DNA of 14,838 bases from Gammaproteobacteria bacterium (lineage in GTDB: Bacteria; Pseudomonadota; Gammaproteobacteria; Pseudomonadales; Azotimanducaceae). Below, piece after piece: positions 7,757 through 14,649 of this stretch. The notes under the pieces were generated by a model that was given only the letters and a program-made list of their open reading frames with translations, had not been told where the DNA came from and did no database searches. Each line of letters starts with the position of its first letter. The first letter of the stretch is position 1. Position numbers and translations under genes: made by a program. The stretch is taken from assembly GCA_003228415.1 (NCBI GenBank), contig QIDL01000325.1, positions 1-14,838 on the forward strand, given 5' to 3'.

Positions 7757-9769
7757 ATGTTCCGGAGCTACCGACGGGGGTTTTCCACAGCTGCGATATT
7801 CTGTCTGTCGCTCAGCGCCTGTAGCGGTATGGAGATCGTCCCGGACAACGAGCGTCGGGTCGGTAATCTGATCGTACGCGATGTCCCGTTGGTGCCCGAT
7901 TCCGTTGAGGAGCGGTTGCGGCAGTATCAGAACACCCGTTCCGCAGGCCTGCGAGGCTGGGTGGGGGAGTCGCTGGTCGTCGCCACGCGATTCGGCAACA
8001 CGACCCAATTGCACAAGGTCCGTGCCCCAATGGGAACACGGCAACAGATTACGTTTTTCGATGAGCCGGTGACGCAAGCTTACCTGCCACCGGCGGTCAA
8101 CGACCGGGGCTTCATCTACGCTCGAGATGCAGGCGGCTCTGAGTTCTATCAGCTGTTCTGGTATGACTGGGCAACCGCCAGCCACCGGCTGCTCACCGAC
8201 GGTCGGTCCCGTTATGGTGGCGTGGTGTGGTCAAACGACGGGGAGCGGTTTGCCTACTACACGACCGAGCGCAACGGCCGTAGCCGGGATATCCACATCC
8301 AGAATCTCAATGGGCAGGTGACGGTCGCGCTAGAAGCCCGGGTCGCGCTCGAAGCCCGGGAGGGTGGCGGCGGGGCTGTGGCAGAGGGGGCCTGGTTTGC
8401 GGAGGATTTTGCCCCCGGGGACGACAGGCTCCTGGTCAGCCGCTATCTGTCGATCAACGAGTCTCACCTCTACGAGCTGGATCTGACCACTCAGATACTC
8501 CGGCCGCTGTTGGACCCCGACCTCAGGGTCGCCATCGGTCAGGCCGTGTACGACGCCGACGGCAGCGGTATGTATTTCACGTCGGATCTGGGCGCCGAAT
8601 TCATGCGCCTGCACCATCTGGACCTGGCGAGCGGTGAAATCGAGGTGCTCAGTTCCGATGTGCCCTGGAATGTTGAAGGGATAGCGCTTTCTCCGAACAA
8701 GCAACGCCTTGCCATGAGCATCAATGAAGATGGCATCTCGCGGGTCGTGGTCTGGCGTTTGCCGGAGCGTGCTCCATTGGCCCTGCCGGTGTTGCCGCAA
8801 GGTGTGATCAGAGGGCTCGAATTTTCACCCGATTCGACGGAACTGGCGGTCTCGCTGAACACCGCCACCTCGCCGACGGATGTCTGGAGCTTGTCGCTTA
8901 AGGAGCGCGCGCTTAAGCGATGGACCATGAGCGAGGTGGGCGGCCTCGACACCGACTCGTTTGTCGCGCCCACCCTCGAGCACTTTGAGACCTTCGATCG
9001 TGTCGATGGCCAGGCCCGCCGGATCCCGGCATTCGTCTACCGGCCCCCAGGCCCGGGCCCCCATCCGGTGCTGATCTCCATTCACGGCGGGCCCGAAGGT
9101 CAATATCGACCGTATTTCTCCGCGACCACTCAATATCTTGTCAACGAACTGGGCATGGCGGTGGTAGCGCCAAACGTGCGTGGTTCATCCGGCTACGGCA
9201 AATCATTTCTGAAGCTCGACAACGGATTGCTCAGGGAAGACTCGGTGAAAGACATCGGTGCGCTGATCGACTGGATCGGTGCGCAGCCGGACCTGGATCC
9301 CGAACGGGTGGTGGTCATGGGTGGTTCTTACGGCGGCTACATGGTGCTGGCGTCACTGGTGCACTATTCGGAAAAGCTGGCTGCGGGTGTGGAGTCGGTC
9401 GGGATCAGCAACTTCGTTACCTTCCTGACCAATACTCAAGCCTACCGACAGGACCTCAGGCGCGCCGAGTACGGTGATGAGCGTGACTCGGTCATGCGCG
9501 CCCATCTGGAGGCGATATCGCCGCTCAACCAGGTTCAGAAAATTACCCGGCCCTTGATGATTTCTCAGGGCGCCAACGACCCGCGGGTGCCGGCCAGCGA
9601 GAGCGAGCAGATCTATGATGCGTTGAAAGCCAGCGGCACGCCGGTCTGGTACCTGCTGGCGGAAGACGAGGGCCATGGTTTTCGGAAAAAGGCCAACCGC
9701 GACTACACCAGCGCGGTCATGACGCTTTTTCTCGAAAAGTTTGTCCTCAATCAAGCAGTGCACGATTGA
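7757..9769 (+). CDS. S9 family (prolyl oligopeptidase-type) serine peptidase, predicted lipoprotein
   Basis: The 670-residue protein has a short basic N-terminus, a hydrophobic stretch and a lipobox LSAC with C22 as the lipidated cysteine. The +2 residue is Ser, not Asp, so outer-membrane sorting is expected by the usual Lol rule. Residues about 50-400 form a beta-propeller-like region with repeated strands such as WSNDGERFAYYT, LSPNKQRLAMSI and FSPDSTELAVSL. The C-terminal alpha/beta hydrolase domain has HGGPEGQY (H443 onward), NVRGSSGYGKSF, nucleophile S524 in GGSYGGYM, D608 in GANDPRVP and H640 in DEGHGF, a complete catalytic triad. It probably cleaves peptides or aminoacyl groups outside the cytoplasm; the substrate is unknown. 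GAGGT precedes the ATG by four bases. It heads a likely operon with the next two genes. A small tandem duplication lies in the propeller. Confidence 0.92.
   Translation: MFRSYRRGFSTAAIFCLSLSACSGMEIVPDNERRVGNLIVRDVPLVPDSVEERLRQYQNTRSAGLRGWVGESLVVATRFGNTTQLHKVRAPMGTRQQITFFDEPVTQAYLPPAVNDRGFIYARDAGGSEFYQLFWYDWATASHRLLTDGRSRYGGVVWSNDGERFAYYTTERNGRSRDIHIQNLNGQVTVALEARVALEAREGGGGAVAEGAWFAEDFAPGDDRLLVSRYLSINESHLYELDLTTQILRPLLDPDLRVAIGQAVYDADGSGMYFTSDLGAEFMRLHHLDLASGEIEVLSSDVPWNVEGIALSPNKQRLAMSINEDGISRVVVWRLPERAPLALPVLPQGVIRGLEFSPDSTELAVSLNTATSPTDVWSLSLKERALKRWTMSEVGGLDTDSFVAPTLEHFETFDRVDGQARRIPAFVYRPPGPGPHPVLISIHGGPEGQYRPYFSATTQYLVNELGMAVVAPNVRGSSGYGKSFLKLDNGLLREDSVKDIGALIDWIGAQPDLDPERVVVMGGSYGGYMVLASLVHYSEKLAAGVESVGISNFVTFLTNTQAYRQDLRRAEYGDERDSVMRAHLEAISPLNQVQKITRPLMISQGANDPRVPASESEQIYDALKASGTPVWYLLAEDEGHGFRKKANRDYTSAVMTLFLEKFVLNQAVHD
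8324..8359 (+). repeat. 18-base tandem duplication inside the S9 peptidase gene
   Basis: Copies at 8324-8341 and 8342-8359 differ at one base (A versus C, synonymous). They encode VALEAR twice (residues 190-201), followed by a Gly-rich EGGGGAVAEG stretch. The reading frame is kept. Confidence 0.9.
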
Positions 9770-10821
9770 ATACCGCCGCTGTCGGGATTCTGGTCAATCC
9801 CATGTCCGGGCGGGATGTGCGTCGATTGGCGGCGCATGCCTCGAACATGACCCATGAAACCAAGCGTGACATCGTGGCCAGGATCGCGGCCGGTGCGGAC
9901 GCCTACGGCGCCACGGACATTTTTGTCGCCAAAGAGCCTTTCCATATCGCCGTTGCCGCCGTGGCGCATATGGGTCTATCGGCACGTCTGCAGGTAATCG
10001 ACAATTCCATCACCAATACCGCGCTGGATACCGAAAACACGGTAAGGGACTTTCTCAACGCGGGATGCACCATGATCGTGTCGGTCGGCGGCGATGGAAC
10101 CAACCGGGCCATCGCGAGAGTGCTGGATAAGGCGCGTCGGGAAGGTCTCGCGAATGCTGCCGATGCGCACCTGATTGCGTTGTCCACGGGCACCAACAAC
10201 GTTTTCCCGACTCTCGCGGAGCCGACCATCGCCGGCATGGTCGCAGCCCTGATGGCGCGCGGGGATCTGGCTGAATCCTGCTCGACCCGGCGCGCCAAGG
10301 TCCTGCATGTCAGTGGTAGAAGAGCCAGTGACAAAGCCCACGAAGTGCCGGATGTTGGTCTCATCGATGCGGTGCTGCTGCGCCGCGATCACGTGGGTAA
10401 CCTGCTGCCGTTCGACCCGGCCAGAATCGAACGGATCCTGTTGACCCGGGCGGAGCCTGGCGCCGTCGGCATGTCGCCCATCGGTGGGTTGATCGAACCG
10501 GTGTCGGCGGCCGAGGACCAGGGCCTGCTGGTCGAGTTGGCTGCGCCGGGGGCCGCCGATGAAGGCGTCAGGACCTTCAAGGCGCCACTATCACCCGGGT
10601 TGCTTCGAACCGTCGCGGTAAAAAGTGTCACGCGTATTCCATTCGATGTGTCGGTTCCCATGAGTGGCCCTGGGGTGTTGGCCCTGGATGGTGACCGTGA
10701 CCACAAACTGCTCGAGGGTCACGCTCTCAACGTGAAGATTCGCCGGGACGGGCCGCGGATGATCGACCTGGAAGCCGCCATGCGCTGGGCGGTGGCCCAA
10801 GGTATGATTCGCGCAATTTGA
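9766..10821 (+). CDS. ATP-NAD kinase family protein, AcoX-like
   Basis: The 351-residue protein starts at a TTG whose last two bases belong to the TGA of the peptidase gene (TTGA overlap). The alternative ATG further in would cut the conserved ILVNPMSGRDVRRLAA segment, so TTG is preferred. It has the ATP-NAD kinase/diacylglycerol-kinase-fold signatures: VGGDGTNR at G108-R114 and ALSTGTNNVFP (LSTGTNN at 139-145). The pairing of the NPMSGRD-type opening with these motifs is what I know from AcoX, the NAD kinase-like protein encoded in acetoin catabolism clusters. No acetoin dehydrogenase genes are present here, so the acetoin label should not be transferred. Phosphorylation of NAD(H) or a related molecule is likely from the fold but not shown. 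The gene lies 15 bases before fabV and is probably cotranscribed with it. Confidence 0.85.
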   Translation: MNTAAVGILVNPMSGRDVRRLAAHASNMTHETKRDIVARIAAGADAYGATDIFVAKEPFHIAVAAVAHMGLSARLQVIDNSITNTALDTENTVRDFLNAGCTMIVSVGGDGTNRAIARVLDKARREGLANAADAHLIALSTGTNNVFPTLAEPTIAGMVAALMARGDLAESCSTRRAKVLHVSGRRASDKAHEVPDVGLIDAVLLRRDHVGNLLPFDPARIERILLTRAEPGAVGMSPIGGLIEPVSAAEDQGLLVELAAPGAADEGVRTFKAPLSPGLLRTVAVKSVTRIPFDVSVPMSGPGVLALDGDRDHKLLEGHALNVKIRRDGPRMIDLEAAMRWAVAQGMIRAI

Positions 10822-10836
10822 ATTCGAAGTGCCCCA

Positions 10837-12024
10837 ATGATTGTTGAACCCAGAATTCGTGGCTTTATCTGTACCACGGCGCATCCTGCCGGTTGCGCAG
10901 CCAATGTGGCCGAGCAGACGTGCTACGTGCGGAGTCAGAACCCGATTTCCGGCAGGATCAACAACGTGCTGGTGATAGGCTCATCCGGCGGATATGGGCT
11001 GGCTTCCAGAATTACCGCCGCTTTCGGCTGTGGAGCGGCCACCCTGGGAGTGTCCTTCGAGAAGCCACCGGCGGAAAACAAAACCGCCACCGCCGGCTGG
11101 TACAACAATATTGCCTTCGAGGAAGCGGCTACCGCCGAAGGCCTGTACGCAAAGACCTTTGATGGCGACGCCTACTCCGATGAGATGAAAACCCGGGTCG
11201 TGGAAGAGATCCGGGAGCACATGGGCCAGATCGATATGCTCGTTTACAGCCTGGCCTCTCCGGTTCGCCAGCACCCGAGGACCGGCAAGTTGCACCGCTC
11301 TTCCATCAAGCCGCTGGGTGACACGGTTCATATCAAATCGCTCAACGTCAATAGAGGTCTGGTTCACGATGTCGATCTGGAACCGGCGACCGACGAGGAA
11401 ACAGCGAATACGGTTGCTGTCATGGGGGGTGAAGATTGGGAGTTCTGGATCGATGCGCTGGTCGAAGCGGACGTGCTTGCCCGGGGATTCCGCACTCTGG
11501 CATACACCTACATAGGTACCGAGCTGACCTGGCCCATTTATTGGGAAGGGACGCTGGGCAAAGCCAAAGAAGATCTGGATCGGGCGGCTCGGGCCATTCG
11601 CGACCGACTTGCTCCGCTATCCGGTGATGCCCGGGTGGCAACCCTGAAAGCGATCGTATCCCAGGCCTCATCCGCCATTCCGGTCGTACCTCTGTATGCC
11701 TCATTGCTGTATCGCGTGATGAAGGACGCAGGCGTTCACGAAGAGATCGTCGAGCACGTCTACAGGCTGTTCGCCACTCAGCTTGCCGAGGGCGCATCGA
11801 TGAATCTGGATGAAGCCGGTCGTATCCGAATCGATGACTGGGAACTGGCCGACGATATCCAGAACGAAGTCCGGCGTCGCTGGCCGTTGGTGACTACGGA
11901 AAATCTGAATGAGCTCGGCGATCTGAAAGGCTTCCAGGCCGATTTTCTGAAGATATTCGGCTTTGGATTCAAGGGTGTGGACTACCAGGCGGATCAGAAT
12001 CCGACGCTCGGCCGACCGGTCTAG
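10837..12024 (+). CDS. fabV: Trans-2-enoyl-ACP/CoA reductase FabV (NADH)
   Basis: FabV reduces the trans-2 double bond of enoyl-ACP or enoyl-CoA with NADH, the last step of each fatty acid elongation round, in the cytoplasm. It is a long SDR-type reductase and an alternative to FabI. The 395-residue length is typical. Family landmarks are PRIRGFICTTAHPAGC at the start, the nucleotide-binding VIGSSGGYGLASR with Y53, GWYNNIAF, LVYSLASPVR, VMGGEDWEFWIDAL and the catalytic Y235-x8-K244 pair in IYWEGTLGKAK, numbered as in characterised FabV. The C-terminus FGFGFKGVDYQ also matches. FabV enzymes are known for low triclosan sensitivity; that is family knowledge. No strong Shine-Dalgarno sequence precedes the ATG, and the 15-base gap from the AcoX-like gene suggests one transcript. 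Confidence 0.97.
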   Translation: MIVEPRIRGFICTTAHPAGCAANVAEQTCYVRSQNPISGRINNVLVIGSSGGYGLASRITAAFGCGAATLGVSFEKPPAENKTATAGWYNNIAFEEAATAEGLYAKTFDGDAYSDEMKTRVVEEIREHMGQIDMLVYSLASPVRQHPRTGKLHRSSIKPLGDTVHIKSLNVNRGLVHDVDLEPATDEETANTVAVMGGEDWEFWIDALVEADVLARGFRTLAYTYIGTELTWPIYWEGTLGKAKEDLDRAARAIRDRLAPLSGDARVATLKAIVSQASSAIPVVPLYASLLYRVMKDAGVHEEIVEHVYRLFATQLAEGASMNLDEAGRIRIDDWELADDIQNEVRRRWPLVTTENLNELGDLKGFQADFLKIFGFGFKGVDYQADQNPTLGRPV

Positions 12025-12068
12025 CCAGTTGCTTTGCGAAAGGTCTTAGTACCTGGCCGTTGTTAATC

Positions 12069-12217
12069 GCGCTGGGGGCGAGGAGTGTCCTCGAGTACCT
12101 CACCCAATCGCTCCGCGATCCCCTCACTTCGCGAACTTGCCCTTCCAGGAGGAAGGTCAATTCGCTCTTTCGGTTGGGCGCTTGACGGTACTCAAGGACA
12201 CTCCTCGCCCCCAGCGC
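12069..12217. repeat. 149-base nested palindrome (31-base near-perfect inverted repeat with structured interior)
   Basis: Arms at 12069-12099 and 12187-12217 pair over 31 bases with one mismatch (C12092 against A12194). The arms begin GCGCTGGGGGCGAGGAGTGT and end with its complement. The 87-base interior is also symmetric: 12101-12110 pairs with 12171-12180 (one mismatch, one G-T), and 12131-12165 forms a further hairpin. The whole can therefore fold as one long stem with internal loops. No T tract follows on either strand, and no protein-coding frame fits. Candidates are a MITE or ERIC-like palindromic repeat, a structured RNA, or a cruciform-forming DNA site. The one arm mismatch would be a G-U pair if transcribed from the minus strand. 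A possible outward extension is TAA/TTA with a two-base bulge. No clear target-site duplication is visible. Confidence 0.9.
12131..12165 (+). other. Apical hairpin of the palindrome
   Basis: GCGAA (12131-12135) pairs with TTCGC (12161-12165), TTG with CAA, and CCTTCC (12141-12146) with GGAAGG (12151-12156), closing a four-base AGGA loop. One bulged C and one mismatch interrupt the stem. The loop and stem base contain AGGAGG, identical to a Shine-Dalgarno core, but no ATG, GTG or TTG follows at a usable distance. Confidence 0.75.
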
Positions 12218-12278
12218 TTACCCTCTGCCGGATTCGAGACTTTCCTGACAGGAACTGGCTGGACCGATTGCGAGGTCG

Positions 12279-12294
12279 GCTCACTCCTGTGAGC
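12279..12294 (+). repeat. Small hairpin just before the cyclase start
   Basis: GCTCAC (12279-12284) and GTGAGC (12289-12294) form a perfect 6-base stem with a TCCT loop, ending one base before the most upstream cyclase start candidate (GTG 12296). A shorter TTCCT/AGGAA pair lies at 12242-12254. A role in limiting translation of the cyclase is possible but inferred. Confidence 0.5.
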
Positions 12295-12295
12295 G

Positions 12296-13633
12296 GTGAT
12301 TTCCTCTGGCCGGACGGCGGCAACGAAGCGCATAACTGATCCGGTGCGTAGCAGCAATCACACGGTGCCGGATCTGCCTTTCCGCCTGCTTGGATACGGT
12401 GGGCTTGGGGGTGTAGCTGCGATGAGCCTGATGGCGGGCAGCCAGCCGGGCCTCTGGCTACTGCTCGGTCATACACTGGTCTGGCCCTGGTTGTGGAGTT
12501 GGGCTCGGCAACGGTGGCCGGACCTTCGAATTCCTCAGACCAACCTCTCCGTGCTGGTTCATGCAGGCGAATCGCTGCTGGTTATGGTGTTGGTGGCCGT
12601 TGCCGGATTTGCTTTCTGGTTGAGTCTGGCCGTGGGGCTGCTGTTGCTGAGCGCTGTGACAGCGCTGGGTGGCCTGCGGCTGTTCGTTCCCTGCATGCTG
12701 GTAGTGGTCGCGGTACTCATCGTGCAGGGTCGGGCAGTGCCTGGTATGAGTGTCGAATTGACCGCCGCGACCATTGCCAGCGGCTTGCTGGTGTTTGGTT
12801 TCCAGTTAGGGCTGGCCTTTGTGAGCTTTCGCCAGGCCCAGCGATTGAATGGTCATCGGCATAGGGCCATCAGCGAATCATCGACCCTGCGACACCAGAA
12901 CGCGCGATTGGAACGCTATCTCCCGGAAGTACTGAGGCCGTTGGTCAGCGAACGGCCTTCGTGGGTCAACCGACCCACGGATCATTTCACCACCGTCGCG
13001 TTCATCGACATCGTCGGGTTTACGGAACTGGTGGCATCGAAACACCTGGCCGAGCTGGTTGACGTCGTCAACGATTTCATTTCGATGATGGGGGCGCTGA
13101 CCGAACGGCGTGGTGGGATCCTCAGCAAGTTTCTGGGTGACGGCGTGTTGATCTACTTTCCGGAGCCCGACAATGGTGCCATTGCCGATCGTTCCGAGGC
13201 GGCGGCCCAGTGCGCGCGGGTCTGTCTGGATCTTCAGCCAGGCTTGCTGGGTCTTGCCGATTGCTGGCTCAAACATGGTCTCGTAGTGAATCTTCATACC
13301 CGCGCCGGAATCGCCAGCGGCTACTGTGCCATTGGCGATTGGGGTGGCGGTGCAAGGCTGGATTACACGCTGATAGGCTCTCCGGTCAATCTGGCCAGCC
13401 GCCTGCAGGCCGAAGCCGTGACGGGAGGAATCCTGGTATCTGCAGCAGCGGCGGCCCTGCTTAGAGAGATTCCGCCCTTGGCGGATCGGCTGTCTGCCGC
13501 GCAGGAGAGGCACATCAAGGGCTTCGGGGTGTGTATGGTGCATGAGCTTTGTGGCTCTGCTAAGGTGCGCGCCAACGGAGCGCCGGACCCGATCTACGCC
13601 GACGATGGACAAGATATTCCTCAGAGCCTGTAA
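12296..13633 (+). CDS. MASE2-like membrane adenylate cyclase (class III)
   Basis: The N-terminal ~190 residues contain about six hydrophobic helices, starting LPFRLLGYGGLGGVAAMSLM. A WPWLW motif and the spacing resemble the MASE2 sensor domain. After a short charged linker with RYLPEVLRPLV comes a class III nucleotide cyclase domain (about residues 230-425). It has metal-binding D238 in FIDIVGFTEL and D282 in KFLGDGVLIYF. K278 and D356 (LDYTLIGSPVN) are the adenine-specifying pair, and N365 and R369 are the transition-state residues. All six catalytic residues are present, so it should make cAMP from ATP. The start is uncertain: GTG 12296 gives 445 residues, while GTG 12344 or 12363 would still keep the first helix; none has a clear Shine-Dalgarno sequence. 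The 3' end overlaps hemE by 29 bases. The membrane signal sensed is unknown. Confidence 0.88.
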   Translation: MISSGRTAATKRITDPVRSSNHTVPDLPFRLLGYGGLGGVAAMSLMAGSQPGLWLLLGHTLVWPWLWSWARQRWPDLRIPQTNLSVLVHAGESLLVMVLVAVAGFAFWLSLAVGLLLLSAVTALGGLRLFVPCMLVVVAVLIVQGRAVPGMSVELTAATIASGLLVFGFQLGLAFVSFRQAQRLNGHRHRAISESSTLRHQNARLERYLPEVLRPLVSERPSWVNRPTDHFTTVAFIDIVGFTELVASKHLAELVDVVNDFISMMGALTERRGGILSKFLGDGVLIYFPEPDNGAIADRSEAAAQCARVCLDLQPGLLGLADCWLKHGLVVNLHTRAGIASGYCAIGDWGGGARLDYTLIGSPVNLASRLQAEAVTGGILVSAAAAALLREIPPLADRLSAAQERHIKGFGVCMVHELCGSAKVRANGAPDPIYADDGQDIPQSL

Positions 13634-14639
13634 CGCCCAGCCGACGGATTACACGCCGATCTGGCTCAATCGGCAGGCCGGTCGATACATGCCCGAATAT
13701 CATTCCCTGAAGGGCGCTACACCGAGCCTGGACTTCTTCAAAGACCCCGAAAAGGCAGCCCAGGCTACCCTGGACGCCCAGCGCATCCTCGGTGTGGATG
13801 CGGCGATCATGTTTGCAGATCTGCTGCCGATCATGGAGCCGATGGGGCTCAGGCTCGACTATAAACCCGGCGAAGGTCCGGTATTTGAAAATCCCATCCG
13901 CTCGGAAAGGGACGTGGCGGCTCTGGTGGTCGAGCCGGCAATGCAAGCCACACCCTATATCGCCGAGACGGTAAAGAATATTTGCAGTGGTTTGCCGGGC
14001 GACATTGCCCTGATCGGATTTGCCGGTGCGCCTTTTACCCTGGCCTCTTATGCCATCGAAGGTCGTGGTTCCCGCAACTATGTCAGTGTCAAGAAATTCA
14101 TGTATGAGGCGCCAATGCTCTGGCATGACCTCCTGGACAAGCTGGTAAAACAGGTGACCAGTTACCTGGAATTGCAGATCGATAGCGGAGTGGATGCGGT
14201 ACAGATTTTCGACACCTGGGTGGGTTGTCTGTCGGTAGCGGATTTCGACGACTACGTATTCCCACATCTGAAAAAACTGTTCGACAATCTCAGGGGTAAG
14301 GCTCCGATCATTTATTTCGGAACCGGCAATGGACACCTGCTGGAACAGATCGCCATCATCAATCCAGATGTGCTGGCGCTGGACTGGCGTACGCCGCTCT
14401 CGGCGACCTGGGAGCGTACCGGTGTGAGCGCGATACAGGGCAACCTTGACCCGATTGTGCTTTGTGCGGAGCGGTCCACCGTGGAGCGGCAGGCCAGGAA
14501 AATCCTCGATGAGGTTGACGGCAGGCCCGGCCATATTTTCAATCTTGGCCATGGCATCATTCCTGAGACCCCGGTGGATAACGTCAAAGCGCTGGTCGAC
14601 ATTGTCCATGAGTATTCAATGAGGGGCATGTCTGACTAG
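13605..14639 (+). CDS. hemE: Uroporphyrinogen decarboxylase HemE
   Basis: HemE removes four acetate carboxyls from uroporphyrinogen III to give coproporphyrinogen III in haem synthesis. The start is ATG 13605, inside the end of the cyclase gene, giving 344 residues (E. coli has 354). A longer frame from 13542 would add 21 residues (MSFVALLRC onward) that are only the cyclase 3' end in another frame. Active-site segments are NRQAGRYMPEY (R23, R27), MFADLLPIMEPMGL with D72, GFAGAPFTLASYAIEG with Y149, IFDTWVG, and FNLGHGI with H316. The wording differs from the enterobacterial form, which has MMRQAGRYLPEY and FSDIL, and residues 36-60 are also unlike it, so this may be a different HemE lineage. 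No strong ribosome binding site is seen, consistent with coupling to the upstream gene. Confidence 0.96.
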   Translation: MDKIFLRACNAQPTDYTPIWLNRQAGRYMPEYHSLKGATPSLDFFKDPEKAAQATLDAQRILGVDAAIMFADLLPIMEPMGLRLDYKPGEGPVFENPIRSERDVAALVVEPAMQATPYIAETVKNICSGLPGDIALIGFAGAPFTLASYAIEGRGSRNYVSVKKFMYEAPMLWHDLLDKLVKQVTSYLELQIDSGVDAVQIFDTWVGCLSVADFDDYVFPHLKKLFDNLRGKAPIIYFGTGNGHLLEQIAIINPDVLALDWRTPLSATWERTGVSAIQGNLDPIVLCAERSTVERQARKILDEVDGRPGHIFNLGHGIIPETPVDNVKALVDIVHEYSMRGMSD

Positions 14640-14649
14640 TCAAAGAGTA

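Noticed and set aside
8894..8920. A perfect 9-base inverted repeat inside the peptidase gene (TCGCTTAAG / CTTAAGCGA)
   Set aside because: It lies in clearly coding sequence (SLKERALKR) and probably reflects repeated Leu-Lys codons; I have no evidence of function.
9766..10821. An acetoin catabolism locus
   Set aside because: Only the AcoX-like protein is present; no acetoin dehydrogenase or regulator genes are in the window.
12069..12217. The palindrome as an ordinary rho-independent terminator of fabV
   Set aside because: It is far too long and no T tract follows on either strand.
13542..13604. A 21-residue N-terminal extension of HemE
   Set aside because: It lies within the cyclase 3' coding end, has no family similarity, and the ATG at 13605 matches the normal HemE start.
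13560..14609. A 349-codon minus-strand open frame over hemE
   Set aside because: It is a mirror of the hemE codon pattern in GC-rich DNA, with no recognisable protein motif.
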